Shown here in pieces: positions 1 through 12,440 of a stretch of DNA of 64,000 bases; the first letter of the stretch is position 1; each line of letters starts with the position of its first letter. The stretch is taken from assembly GCF_020882245.1 (NCBI RefSeq), contig NC_083597.1, positions 15,038,581 through 15,102,580 of the forward strand, in the 5' to 3' direction. The notes below the pieces were generated by a model. That model had not been told where the DNA came from. It searched no databases and saw only the letters and a program-made list of their open reading frames with translations. The position numbers and the translations under genes are program-made. Source of the stretch: Rhopalosiphum padi (taxonomy: Eukaryota; Arthropoda; Insecta; Hemiptera; Aphididae).

Positions 1-171
1 GAACATGATGATCTAGCCAAAGAAATTTCAGAACGAGGTTATAGATTTATCAGAACCCATTTGAGAATGAAAGATATAACATGGTATTGGGAAACACTGC
101 TGCAAGAATATGCCAAATTATTGAAATACAAACCAAAATTAGACAATGAACTTAACCTAGTTAATAGGTGA
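1..171 (+). CDS. rumi: Protein O-glucosyltransferase (POGLUT1/rumi-type), last exon, 5' partial
   Basis: The window opens inside a coding exon, in frame 1, of 56 residues ending at TGA (169-171). The peptide contains ISERGYRFIRTHLRMKDITW, followed by YWETLLQEYAKLLKYKP. This is the C-terminal signature of the CAP10/glycosyltransferase-90 domain (ERG..F...HL.MKDI..YW..LL.EY.KLL). It is closer to POGLUT1/rumi than to the KDEL-containing POGLUT2/3, and it ends without an obvious KDEL-type signal. The family acts in the endoplasmic reticulum and adds O-glucose to EGF repeats of proteins such as Notch. The exon start lies outside the window. The rumi versus POGLUT2/3 assignment rests on this short stretch only. 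Confidence 0.72.
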   Translation, partial: EHDDLAKEISERGYRFIRTHLRMKDITWYWETLLQEYAKLLKYKPKLDNELNLVNR

Positions 172-188
172 TCATCCACAGGGTATAA

Positions 189-194
189 AATAAA
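189..194 (+). terminator. Poly(A) signal of the rumi-type gene
   Basis: AATAAA lies 18 nt after the stop codon of the upstream exon, in an AT-rich 3' region, and is the first canonical signal. Confidence 0.45.
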
Positions 195-700
195 TGTTTT
201 TCAATTTTCATACCGTATGAAAAAAAAAATATATAACTTAACAATTTTTGAAATTTATAAAGACTGTTGTACTTAACAAAATTGTATTTATTTTAAAAAT
301 AACAAAAAAGTATTATTAATTTAAATTTAAAAAAAAATTCAAAAATATTTCATTAAAAACAGTTTATTATGATTTGTAGTGCTATTTTACTGACTTCGGT
401 TTTAATAATTTAAGAAATGTTTGATACTGTTATATTATGCTAACATCAGAAACAAACATTGAAACAGAAACTTTTTTTTAAAAAAAGATGATGTAAGTAA
501 TAATAATAATAAACTGACGTAATAATGAAACAATTTATTTGGAATTAAGTAACAACTATGAAAATGTGGTACACTGAACACGATTTACTAAACACGAGTA
601 TGTTGTTGCTAAAGCATATATATTTTTATTCAAAATCTGAACTAAGATTCTATGTACAAAAATAAATTATATTATTTTAATATATATATGCATACAAAAT

Positions 701-706
701 TTTATT
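701..706 (-). terminator. Poly(A) signal of fray
   Basis: The plus strand reads TTTATT, giving AATAAA on the minus strand about 66 nt beyond the fray stop. A second candidate lies at 625-630. Confidence 0.4.
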
Positions 707-771
707 AAGACATACAGAGTTAAATTTTTTAGTGGCACAACAGATGTAAAACTCATTCAGTAACTAAGCTT

Positions 772-3700
772 TTAATCTGCATAAGACAGCTGGGCATAAC
801 CAACTAGCATTTTCTCATCCGGTATTTCATCACTGTTGCAGCCAGATACCTAAGTGATAAATAATTGTAATACAATTCCATGCCTCAAACTATAAAATGT
901 ATACTTACTAGAGCAAAAGTAACTGGTCTATCGCGAGTTTGATTACCAATTAGCACACGCAAATTCATAGCTATCACATCAGCATCCCTGCTATCTACCA
1001 ATCCAGCTCCCACAAGTTCAGTAGAAATACCATCAGGGGTATCATTTCCCAATAAGAACTCAAATCGAATATCATTTAGTTCACGATTGGAGTTTCTAAA
1101 AAACATAAAACTATTAATAATATCTAAGTTTATACTTATAAATTTAATATAGCTGTTGAATTTTACAGAATTGTTTATTTAAATATTAAATATAGATTTT
1201 GGCACAATATTTCTATAAACATTTTTATTACTTGATAATATTTTTTTTGGTGATTAATATAGCCAGTGTCCAAAATTAAATTTAAAATATTAAATCAAAT
1301 TCATTTAATTTAATTTTTTTATTATTTTTATTTATCACTAATTAACAGTCTGTAGACTAATTTTACAATAAGTACTTGACATAAATTACTCAAAGAAAGG
1401 AGTAGCCCTATACTTTATATATGTTATAATTCAAATTTGACACTTAAATAGTTAAATTCAACTAACTATAATTATATATCATTAAATATTTATTTACAAA
1501 TAATTGTAATAAAAATATTGTTACAAATAATAATTTAGATTTATAAAAAATAAAATCAAAACAAACCTCATACGTAGGACAAGATTTAAGTGTTCATCAC
1601 CACTTTCATGTTCACTATCAGATGATTGAGGGACCTCAATTAATTTATTTAATGGTTTTTCTTGACACTAAAATAATAGAACAAAACAGTTGAAAAGTTA
1701 GTAAAATTATTTACACTATAAAATTACTAATCTAATAATAATAATAAATACAAAACAAAATGTTTACCTCATCATCCGATGACTGTCCATCACATTCTTC
1801 TTCAGATGACCAAGTCCACTCTCCAGTTATTGTCCTATGTAATCTGCCAGATGTGCCCGGTTGTCTTTTTGATGCCTATTACATATAGATTATATTATAT
1901 AATATATTATATTTAGAACTTAAAAATTAATGTTTTTATTTAAAACCTAAAGACAAAAAATATATTAAAGGATTAATCTTATAATATAAAATTTACCTTT
2001 TGAACTCTGGTTTCTAAACTAGGACCAATAGCAATTAAAGTTGATTGGAGATATTTTTTATCTTTGGCTTTCTTAAAAATTGGATGTTTGAGAAGTTCAG
2101 TAGCTGTAGGCCTATATAAAAACACATTGATTAGTACTAAACTAGTGAGTAAAGTTGGAAAAAGAAAAAAGTTAATTACCTTTTAGTAGGATCCTTCTGC
2201 AAACAATCAGTTATTAGTTTTCTGAAAGTTTTACCATAAGCTTTGTATTGATCTTTTTGATCAGCGCCAGTATCTAATGTTGGTGGATCATTCTGAAGTG
2301 TCAACATGAGAACCTTCATTGGTGGATACTTGTGATATGGAGCTGTTCCAGTCGCTAACTCAATGGCTGTAATTCCCAATGACCAAATGTCTGCTTTGAA
2401 GTCATATCCGTGGTCCTAATGTATTTTTTGTCGGACAGTTTAGGGTTTCGAGCTTAGCGGTCGGTGTTTACCGATTGCATTAATTTTAGTTAAATGTTTT
2501 GCTTTTACCGTGTGTACCTGTTCCATGACTTCCGGAGCCATCCAGCAAGGTGTGCCAACAAATGTGTGTCGAACCTTCTGACGATTAGTATCATAACCAG
2601 TTGTTAACCATGCACTTACTCCAAAATCAGCTATTTGAACTGTTCCATCTTCACCCAAAAGAATGTTGCCAGCCTTTATATCTCTATAAATATAGCAATA
2701 AACAGTTATTATTAAATTATTTTTGAATAGTGTATATATAGCCAAATATGAAAGTGTACCTATGAATTTGACTATTGGAATGGAAATATTCCAAGCCCTT
2801 CAAAACTTCTCTTAAAACAGTTGCAATAGTAGCTTCATCAAGAACACCATGACGACAATCACTTGTGCGCATTTTATGTTTTAGTATGTCGAGTAATGAC
2901 CCCCCTTCTAGCAAACGTAATACTAACCATAATTCATCACCAACTACAAAACTAGTATGATATGTTACAACATTTTCATGCTGGCACCATGACATGGCTT
3001 GTATTTCTTTCTATATAGAATAAAAAAAATTAAAATAATTGTTAATTATAAAATAAAAATAAATCATTACTGTTAATTCATCCATGCTGGTGTTCCATTT
3101 TTCTAAATTTATTTTCTTTATGGCACATTTTTCTTGACGAGGCTTACAAAAAGCACAATGAACAGTAGCTGTAGCGCCAACGCCTAAAATGTAAGCAATT
3201 ATTTATTAATATAATTTATAAATACTCAAAACATAACAATAGGTATAATTCATTTTTAATTTAACTAATTATTTTCATGACAGAAAATACGTAAATATTA
3301 ACCTACACTAAAATTACGAAATTGTATAATATTAAAAAAATTGATATAAGAAATGTATATTATTTTTAGGAAGTTGAAAACGAGGCATGGTTATAAATTA
3401 TAATAAACTTTGTATTATAATATATTAAATTGTGCATATTTATAACAAAAATTAATACTGTATAATTATCTAATAAGTTTGTGTGTTACATTACTAATAC
3501 AAACTATAAAACTATATTTATTTCAACGTATGTATTAAATATTAGAACTAACAATTTTTCTATACAAATTTTGAAAAAGTTATTTTTAAAAAGTATCACC
3601 AATATTTAAAAGCTATTTCCAAAAAATATATAAAATATATTTTGCAAAATAATATATTGTAATTATAAAATATTTCAATAATATTTTACTTTCCTTTTCA

Positions 3701-5836
3701 GTTAATTTGAAATGAAAATTATTTCAATATAACTAAAATTTGAGTTAAATCCATTAATTAAAACCCAATTTATTATGCATAAATATTACAAAAATGTAAT
3801 TTATTACAATTAGTCATTAGATATTATTCATAATTTACATAAAATTTGATTAAAATGCTAATCAACTTAAGACTTATTTAATCATTAATTTGATAAATTA
3901 TTGTGAATTGAATAAAATACTATGATACAATTATAAAAATACTATTTTTTTTTACTGTAACTGGTTATATTTTTTAACAAAATATGTTTGATTTATTTAC
4001 CTATTTAGTTATATATCAATATCATGCACTGATTTTACAATATTTATTGAATATTATTAAAATTTAACCAGCACTGGTAGTTGTATACATCTTATAGAAA
4101 TGAAAGAAATACATTTAGATTTAAATTGACCAATCAAATATACAGGGAATACTAATTCAAATGATGATTTGCATAGATAATGGCTAATCTGTTCTGGCCT
4201 CAAAAAGTAGCATTGTTATATAGGTATAAGGTACCTAATGATATTTTATGTACAACAAACAAATATACTAAAATATTAAATTAATATGATGGTATAAATG
4301 ATTCATTATTTACTTTTACAGTACTAAAAATTGAATTCATTATCTTATATGTTTACTTGAATTTGTTTAATATAAAAGGATATTGTATTCTAAGACTTAA
4401 AGTTTAGTAAATTCAGTAATTTATTAGTTTTTATTTTAAAAATAAGAATATTTCTAAAGTACCTACTATACTATAGTGTATTACATAAATTATTTCTTAA
4501 TTTTTTTTTTTCATTTTATGAAAGTGAATTATTATGGTAAATAATACTTTAATATATACTCCTAGAGATAATAAGATTAATAAGAACATATTATATTGTA
4601 CAATATAAGTTCATGGTAGATATATATTATAGATTTATAATATTGCTTTGTACATTTTTAATTAGAATTAATACAAAAATAGATTTTAGTTTTAAACTTT
4701 TATTTATATTTATATTCAATATTGATAATAATTATTATTCTGGTGAAAATAATGTTTGACTTCAATGCAAATATAATAAGTTTATTGATCTACCTACACA
4801 ATTCGAAATTTCATTCTTAGTATTTCAAATGCATTATATAACACGATCTATCTATGAGACAATAAAAATTGCGAAATGTTTGACGAGAGGATTCGGGGAT
4901 TTGATAGTGTACACGGTGCCTATTTGTTTTATACTCGAGATAAGAAACAATATTCAACACAAGAGTATTATACCTATGTGCAAAAATCAAAAAACGGTTT
5001 TCGGATTTTCTACTTCTATCGTTTTGGCAATTCAACAAGACTGAAGACACGTTGAACAGGTACAAAAATCTGATATCTCACCGGACATTGTGGTCAACGG
5101 TAATCAATATTCGGAAATGATATTATCATAATAATATGATATACCACTCGATAATTATAGTGTCGATAATTGAATAAGCCAAAAAAAGTGCGATGGCAGA
5201 GCGATGTGGTCGTGTGGAGGTAAATCACGAAGGAGGGGAGGACAAAGTAACGACGCGGGTTCGGGTTGACGGGACAGAGTGAGCAGTCGGCAGACACACT
5301 ATCGAGACATCTGTAGAAATCATCGAGTTCGGTGCTATCGAACCCGTTTGCCGAGGTAATAAAACGCAAAACAATAATAACAATTATTTGTATATGTTTT
5401 AGAAATTGTGACGATATAACCTAAAAAAAATAACTTTTGAAATGCAAAATAATGACGACTACCGGCGTCGGCGAGTGGGGAGCAGACCAGGTGTTGTACA
5501 CGGGCAGTGCGCACCGGGTCCTCGAGGGCACTGGGGAGGCGATCGGGCGAACACGAAACGGGTATGGGACGAGTAGGACGACACACCGGAAACGCACCGG
5601 CTAGGATTTGGGGATTACGGGACGGACGAGAGCAATCGGACACCACCAACAGCTGAATGTGATAAGAATATAAGATTACCAATGACTTCGCGAAGTTCGT
5701 AACTGTCTCGGGTGTTTGGCCACACGTTAGTAGCCGCAGCCGCTGCGGCGGCCGTCAAAGGCGCGTTGTCCGCGACGGTGGCATTGTTGTTGGTGGCGTT
5801 GGTCGTGCTTGTGGTCGTCGACGACGGCGCCGCCAT
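772..5836 (-). CDS. fray: Ste20-family kinase frayed (OXSR1/STK39), complete, 10 exons
   Basis: Exons, 5' to 3' on the minus strand: 5836-5680, 3183-3071, 3010-2760, 2683-2518, 2415-2180, 2111-1997, 1875-1768, 1667-1567, 1095-909, 849-772. All junctions are GT..AG and keep frame, giving 503 residues. The N-terminus is a low-complexity Thr/Asn/Ala tract. The kinase domain starts at about residue 46 (WPNTRDSYELREVIG), with the ATP lysine K75 (CAIK), HRD at 173-175, DFG at 193-195, and activation loop VRHTFVGTPCWMAPE with T214 matching the WNK-phosphorylated threonine of OSR1/SPAK. Then come an S-motif segment (SGRLHRT..GEW.W) and the CCT domain (RNSNRELNDIRFEF ... LVGYAQLSYAD), which docks RFxV/I peptides. 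The family is phosphorylated by WNK and acts on SLC12 cation-chloride cotransporters. ATG 5836 is the first in-frame ATG I find. An upstream GTG at 5854 is unlikely to be used. Intron 1 is 2.5 kb. Confidence 0.93.
3184..5679 (-). other. fray intron 1
   Basis: This is a 2.5 kb intron with an in-phase donor (G|gtaatc) and acceptor (ttttag|GC). It is AT-rich for about 1.8 kb and becomes GC- and CpG-rich near exon 1 (5200-5679). Open frames here show no family resemblance, and I see no nested gene. Confidence 0.6.
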
Positions 5837-7100
5837 TTTACCGCTAGCTGGCACTACGACGTGCCGGTGCTGTTGATATTCCGATAGGATCCGTGACGAC
5901 GCCGACCGAACAGGCGCAATGGCATTTTACAACTGCACTGTCTGCAGTACGGCGGACGGCGAAATACTGGTGGCGGAGTGCGGACGACAATGCACTGGTG
6001 GCGGCGGCGGCTGCCGCAGCTTGGTCATGTGTGGTTGCGGTGATATCGACGGCGGCGGCGGCGGTGGCGGCGGTCGACGTCGTTCCAACTCAGTTGGAGC
6101 GCTCACGCAATGCAGGCGTCGGCGACGTCGTCGTCAGTTGACGCGCGCGCGTTTATAAATAATACGATATTATTATTTTATGTACACACACATATACACG
6201 CACACTTATATATATACAGACGATAACCGGGCTGTGTGTGTATGTATATATATATATATATATATTATAAAATTACACGATGGTGCTTGCGAATTATTTA
6301 TATACAATATATTCTCGAACAGTCATACGCGCGTGAAACATTAAACTCGGTCGTTTGGTCGTTACTTCGCGTTCGGATATTATTATTCCGCTGCTGCTGA
6401 TCACAAACAAACAGACGTACAACACTACTCGAATGCGGCCGTGTAGCGCGTCAAGCGTGGCGCGAGGAGTGTTGAGTGTGATATGGAATAAAAAAAAACA
6501 ACAACGCTCCGCCCGTGAAATGTGAATAATTATTACGTGTCGCGGGACGGCGTGCGCGCACGCGTGTACAATAGTATTCTCTAATAGTAATGGACTAATA
6601 ACTATAATAGTAAAACATATTATAAATTATAATATACGATTGGCGGCCGGTGCGATACTCAATTGATGCGCGTGCGTTTTCGTTGCCCGACGGCCGTCGC
6701 ACACAGTTGTTGCACCGCCGCCGCCGTCACCCGCACCACGAGTAGAGGCGGACGTGACGACGATTGACGGGCGCTAAGTAAAAAACCGAAAAAGCGTGTC
6801 GCCGTGTCGTACCGGTGGCCGGTCGTGTGATCGTGTACACAATACATATATTATAATGTACGCATGCCGTCCGATCCGCCGTCCACTGCAGTTGGTGTCG
6901 CGCCGCCCTGGCGCACTCCCACGCGACGTCGGCACCCCCGCCAACGCGCGTTTTAATTATTTTTATGTATCATGACGTTCAATTTGTCGTAATTCGTTTT
7001 GCGCACGCACGGTGCGGTTTTTTGACAATTTTTTCGTGTTTTCGACAAATCCAATCCAATTTAACGGGCCACGGGCGTGTAATTTATTATTTCGTTTAAC
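5837..7100 (-). promoter_or_regulatory. CpG-rich 5' UTR/promoter region of fray
   Basis: Immediately upstream of the fray ATG, the DNA changes from the AT-rich background to GC-rich sequence dense in CG dinucleotides. It contains GGC/GCC triplet runs (5996-6080) and more CG-rich patches at 6410-6480, 6540-6570 and 6640-6960. The location fits 5' UTR and promoter. Open frames on the plus strand (5893-6158) are triplet-repeat artefacts. No TATA box or start site can be placed with confidence. Confidence 0.5.
6245..6264. repeat. (TA)n microsatellite
   Basis: Ten perfect TA dinucleotides, next to CA/TG-rich sequence (6180-6245). Confidence 0.9.
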
Positions 7101-7847
7101 ACGAAATGCGCCGTAGTAATATCATTTACTTATTTTTTATTTATAAATTATAATATAATCTATTACGACTGCTGTTAGTGCACACATTTACACGTGATAT
7201 TAGATACCCAATGTATATTTTATTTACAATAGCATTTATTATCTCGATTATATAGTGCGTTTTTCGACTTTTTCCTAAACACACACCTAAATAAAGGCCT
7301 CATGTGTATACTATTGTGTATGCGTGTGCGTAATATATTATATTATTGTGTAATAATAGTTTATTATAATGTAGGTGTATACAACGCATTAAATTTACAG
7401 TTGATTTGAATCTCAACTATTTCGTTGGGAGGTTGTGCTAATACTAGTAAATAGTAATACTCTAATAGTGACGCGTGTTCGATTCCAAAAGTAGGTGGAC
7501 AACTAAATACGTATACAGCAATAGCATGCACAGAGTGTATTGGCTATTGGCGACCGTCCTTTAATTAAGTGGAATGTGGGAAATTATGTATAAATTGAAA
7601 AATAATATTACATATTATATAGGTATAATAAAATAGCCAGTAGCAATTATGCTACAGTACCCATATGGTCTGTACCTATTATATAATATTATATAAACAT
7701 TATCACTGATTATAAATACTATAGTATAATATTATTATAATATTGTAAATTTGTAAACACTAAGCGAGCATTTACGTTTTACATTTATTTTGGAGGACGT
7801 ATTATCTCAGTCGCACAAGTGCTAGTACGTAACATAAAAAATGTACG
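7101..7847. other. AT-rich intergenic DNA
   Basis: I see no gene or transposon structure. The sequence is simple AT-rich DNA with scattered TATTATAATA-type runs. Confidence 0.4.
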
Positions 7848-8555
7848 TTAAGAGGACGTTATACCCGCATGTGTTGTCTGTCTTACTAACGTACATAATA
7901 GCAAATTTGCGTTCAACAGAACACATTTTGTGAGCTTGTGAGGTTAGCTATAATGTTATATTAAATTTACCTATCATCAAATTTAAAGGTAAGAATATTT
8001 TCTAGAACCCAGTAAACATTTATACGTACATAATACATATTTAGTTTAAGAATAGTTTAATTGTGGTGTCAAGACAGATATTTCACGAATATTACACGTG
8101 ATACCTGTCAAATCATTACCTATATTTCGATATTCGATGTAAGTTCGACCAACCAATAATCAATGAACGATCAACGTAGAATAAACGTAATTTTATCACG
8201 AAAAATGTACGAATAGGTACGTATAAACGTATTGTCAACGTAAAATCTATCTTATACAATATTATATTATATTATTATACCATTATTATACGAATAAGGA
8301 CTAGTGACTACGTAGTATATACATACATACACTAAAGTTATCCTTAATATAAACGTAGATTATACTGCCAAGTTTACTGGGAAAATGTCATATGCTTTTA
8401 TTGATGTTATCATTTGATAAAGTGGGTTATAAATTATAGCATTGATTTTAAAATATACTTTATTATATTTTAAAATCAATGCTTATAGGCTATAGCTATG
8501 TGCCTATGTAAAATATTATAACTTTAAAATGTTCATTTTATTATTTAGCTTTATA
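7848..8555. mobile_element. Foldback MITE of the TTAAGAGGAC family, copy 1, interrupted and 3'-decayed
   Basis: The left end reads TTAAGAGGACGTTATACCCG and matches the left arm of the intact copy at 54593-55014 through GTAAGAATATTTTCTAG. The match is interrupted at 8008-8381 by a second element and resumes at AAATGTCAT.TGCTTTTATTG. The loop part (CTATGTAAAATATTATAAC at about 8500) is also shared. A perfect hairpin with a GCATTGATTTTAAAATATA arm lies at 8441-8482. The right arm is absent or beyond recognition, so the right border is approximate. TTAA at the terminus suggests a piggyBac-type non-autonomous element (inference). Confidence 0.65.
8008..8381. mobile_element. 374-bp element with CCCAGTAAAC terminal inverted repeats, nested
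   Basis: It begins CCCAGTAAAC and ends GTTTACTGGG, a perfect 10-bp terminal inverted repeat. Many ACGTA/AAACGTA subrepeats lie inside. It interrupts the foldback MITE. The uninterrupted sequence at about 54733-54750 and its mirror arm at about 54860 read TCTAGGAAAT, where this copy reads TCTAGAA, element, AAAAT. This supports insertion with a 2-bp duplication (AA). The superfamily is not assigned. Confidence 0.65.
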
Positions 8556-9351
8556 AATCATTTTGATGTAGCCGATATAGGTATGATTTTTCAATTAATC
8601 TATTATTAAACTTAAAGGACAAAGGTAATAACATTTTATGTGATTAATTGTAAGTTTCTTATCGCTACTTTAATTTTGAAGAAAGTTATCAATGTCTAAA
8701 TATTACAATTTTAAAATACAGATTATTCGCTTCAAAATTAAAATTTCGAACAAATTATTTCCAACGTAGAAAATATTGTTACTCTTAAGTTTAGTGATAG
8801 GTAAATTCACTCTTATATTTAAACTAGCTAAGCTAAACGACAACTGCTGAACATAAATTTGCTATGTTACATACTTGTAAGACACGTGCTGGTGTGATTA
8901 TTTCGATATGAATAATCATTAGGTAATCACTATAATATAATCAGTAATGTGCATATTTTGGTAATTTTACTAAAGTGTTGAATTAAAAATTATTACTGTA
9001 ATTATTGACTGATAATAACATAATGTCCAATCCTTATAGATCAAATGTGTAAGTTTGTAACAATTGTAACATATATTGACGTTAGAATTAATTATAATAA
9101 TTAGAAAAAATAAAAATACTAATAATAGATTACATTTTTTGATGCTATTTCTATTGTGTCCAGATGTTACTTATAACATTAATAAATTAAAACTAAAATA
9201 CAATTTTAGAATTGTACATTTGTACGATGTAGGTAGTAAAGGTACAATATTTATGAATGTATCTACGTTACTACGAAGTGTAGATAAGAATTTGTAATGT
9301 CATTTAAAAGTAATGAGTTGCGATGATTACTCATGTTGTTCCACATTTATA
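8556..9351. other. AT-rich intergenic DNA
   Basis: I see no supported gene. The open frame at 9076-9297 has an AT-biased composition and no recognisable motif. Confidence 0.4.
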
Positions 9352-9891
9352 CAGAGTAATTCACCAAGCTCATTTCTCACTCATTATTTTTTTTCAACAA
9401 GGCAGTTTTTTTAAATTATTAAATACATTTATTTAAAAATATCAAGAATTTATTTACTACTTATAAGAAGTTTTTTTTCTTTTTTAATTTCTAGTATTTA
9501 ATAATACATCCAATATTACATCTATCTATTTTTTTAAAACCTTTTTGAAGGACTATGGTCTATTACCCTTAGTATAAACCTCTTAATGGCTGAAAATCTA
9601 CTCGTTCAAATTTTTAATTACATTATTACAAGTAGGTTCATTCGAATTTTCAAAAATATTATTAATTAAATAATTAACAGAAAAAAGGGTATTCTTATTT
9701 AACAACAAAACGTTTTTCTAACCACAGTATATTCCTAATTGCTATTAGTACTAAGTAGTACAAATATATTTAGAATTTTAAAATATGGTTTATAAGTGTA
9801 TTTAAAAATTCTAAAAATCAGAATTTTAATAAATTTATTATTAAAAGAAAAAATGGGGATGAATAATGAGTAGGTATGTCTGGTAAATTAC
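9352..9891. mobile_element. Possible MITE with imperfect ~35-bp terminal inverted repeats
   Basis: The left end CAGAGTAATTCACCA..CTCATT is mirrored by the right end AATGAG....TGGTAAATTAC, with patchy matches over about 35 bp. Possible TA target sites lie on both sides. No coding sequence is visible. A Tc1/mariner-type origin is a guess from the terminus shape and the TA flanks. Confidence 0.4.
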
Positions 9892-11899
9892 ACATTTATA
9901 ACGATATTATTCTATTAAAAAAAAAGTTACGTTATGAATAATGGCATTATTTATTGATTTACAGTATATATAAATTATTAAATTAGCTATGATCTATGAA
10001 TTATATTGTAACTCTAACCTCCAACCCCGTTCGATTTATAATTTATAATAGGAGAAATAAATAATATTTTCTAAAAATACTTGCGCATAATGATTCTTAC
10101 GCGCGGTGGCATACCTTGGCTATTATAATAATATTTTATAGATTATAAAAATTTATTGTTTATTTACTTTTGATTTATAATCCACATGTTAGTGTACTAT
10201 ATTACTATATTATTTTAATAATTATTAAATAATAGCTGTCAGGTAAACAATATTATACATTTTAACATTTATAGGTACGTATAATTACCTATTTATTTGT
10301 ATCTGTTTTCTCTACATTTATAACTACAATGGTATTATAAGTTTTATTTGTATTAATTAGCATATATATATATAACTTTCCCTTACGTTTTATCCTAAAT
10401 CATATGTTTTAGAAACTATAGAAAGTTTCTATTACTATGACAAAATGTATTATTTAGAATTTTAGAGAAATATTGTAGATACTTATTGGTGTAGAACATA
10501 TTAATATTTTATAATGGTCTATTCTGTGTCTATACCCTATACCTAATCAACAGGTCTGTATTCCATAATGTATGTTTAATAGTCAATACACAATTGACTA
10601 AAAATATACTATTATTCACACATTTTGTAATATTATCGTATTTGACCTACTATTGATAATACATATGACTTATGCCTAATAACTCATAAAGTCATAAGTA
10701 TAACAAATATAACAAGTATTTATAGGTACAATTTTCATCACTATATTGTCTAAGTGACTGAGTCCAAATAATTAATGCGCTTTTAACATTTAAAATAGTA
10801 AAACACGAGCTGAACTTTACATGTAAATTACCTTTACATGCATTATACAAGCAAATTAACCTTGAATAATAGTCAGACACATTTCATGAAAATTTAAATG
10901 TTTGGTACCTATTTGTTTTGATAATTTAAAATACAGGCTAAATCTATATTAGGTATTCTATTTTAATCAATATATATTTTGTATAGTTAATTTAAAGAAT
11001 AAACTAATGACTTTAATATTGTAAATTCGTAATAATTATACAGGTATAATGTATATATTATATTATATAGCCATTCCTATACCAAATAAAAACCGTATTG
11101 TATATAATCAATACTAAACATATGTTACACTAATTTCATTCAATCATATTCATTAAACATAATGGTTAAAAAATTGCAATAGATACATTTTATTATAAAT
11201 ATAATATAATTAATCAGTAATAAATTCTGATTTAATTTATTTTAGTCAATTTGAAATATAATATGCATCATAATTAATAATTTAAATTATTTAGAAATTT
11301 GAAACTGACTTGCAGTAATATAAAAGTTATAATAAATTTAATAATTATAATCATAATAATTCATAGGTGTATTAATTTTAAATGCTATAATATAAATTAT
11401 TAGATGCGATACCTCTGTCCTCTGCAGCATTTTTTTTTAAATTTTGTTTCTTGTAGTTTATAATTAGGTACCTATAAATTATGAGTTTATATATGATTTC
11501 AATTAACGAATAAAATAAGAAAAAAATGTTAATATGACATAGAAAATAAGGAAACAAGATAATATTTATCAAATTATTTCTAATTATCATAATTGGAATT
11601 TGATAAAATATTGTCTAAACATAAGCAATTGTATTTCTTTTTTAATGAATAATGTAAATCATTAGTTTATTATTAAACTATACCTATTTGTGTGTACTTA
11701 TATTGATTATCACAACCTTTAAATTTTCAAATTTTCAATTTTTAATTGATTAATAAATTGTATATAATCTAAATGCTATACCTACATACTTTTTTTCTTT
11801 TTCTGATCGTTGTTCGATTTTGAACGTCGTGACTTTCATACAAGTATATTCCGATATGATACATTAAATTTAATTAATTCAATTTTTTTTTATATTTCC
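9892..11899. other. AT-rich intergenic DNA
   Basis: The stretch contains only short AT-biased open frames (for example 10692-10880 minus and 11378-11590 minus) with no recognisable domains. I see no gene here. Confidence 0.4.
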
Positions 11900-12440
11900 T
11901 GTATTCTTGATGCTTTTTGATATTGATATTTATGTGGGATTTATTAATTTGGTCTATTAGGAGAAATAGACGAATAGAAAAACTGCCTCTGCTCCTCTTT
12001 TCTTCGACTTTTCCTTGTACCTATTATATCTTTTTCAATACCATTTATTCTTATTATATGTGGCTAAAGAATTTTAAAAATTTTCCTCTGAATTATGATC
12101 AAGATGACAGTCTTAGGCTTGTTATTAAGTTTCTGTATTATAGATTCATTCGGTGGCATTCGGTCAGTCCATATAGGATTTTTGTCATTCTTCTATATGC
12201 AGTCATTTCAAATGCTTATATTCTTCGTTGATAGGTACAGTGAATTTAGGGTCTATGATTGAAAGAAATATGTCAGTATACTGTATAGGGAATATCATTG
12301 TATTCTCGCGGTTTTAGCCATACCCACTCTTCGTATGATTTCTTCTCCCGAACCACCTACATTTGATAAAAGTGCACATATAGATAAAATATTTTTTTTA
12401 CGCTCTATACCGAGTTAGATAAGGGTGCACCCTTAAAATA
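11900..12440 (-). mobile_element. Decayed LINE remnant (endonuclease-reverse transcriptase 3' part)
   Basis: Read on the minus strand in shifting frames, the region gives pieces of the C-terminal half of a LINE polyprotein. GGSGEEIIRRVGMAKTA (about 12,350-12,300) matches the EIRRRI.MAK.A motif. AFEMTAYRRMTKIL (about 12,215-12,175) matches AFEMW.YRR.LRI. A later stretch resembles the FFGHIIR...LEKDI..G..EGKR.RG part. Several stop codons and frame changes interrupt it, so it is a pseudogenised fragment. The plus-strand open frame 11917-12231 is its shadow. Confidence 0.6.

Larger units (their letters stand above)
172..771. other. Convergent 3' region between rumi-type gene and fray
   Basis: This 600-nt AT-rich stretch holds the two facing 3' ends. 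Minus-strand AATAAA signals lie at 701-706 and 625-630, downstream of the fray stop codon. I see no further coding potential here. Confidence 0.5.

Noticed and set aside
4817..5369. Frames within fray intron 1
   Set aside because: Overlapping frames on both strands with no family resemblance, inside a well-supported intron.
5837..5854. Upstream GTG-started extension of fray (MPASGK...)
   Set aside because: GTG is not a normal start in animals, and the ATG at 5836 gives the expected low-complexity N-terminus.
5893..6158. Open frames of about 80 codons on the plus strand, Ala/Gly/Arg-rich
   Set aside because: They come from GGC/GCG triplet repeats in the CpG-rich fray 5' region and have no domain or splice context.
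9076..9297. 73-codon plus-strand frame
   Set aside because: AT-driven composition, no motif, no splice partner, next to a MITE.
11378..11590. 70-codon minus frame rich in Ile/Leu/Tyr
   Set aside because: AT-rich frame with no signal of a real membrane protein family.
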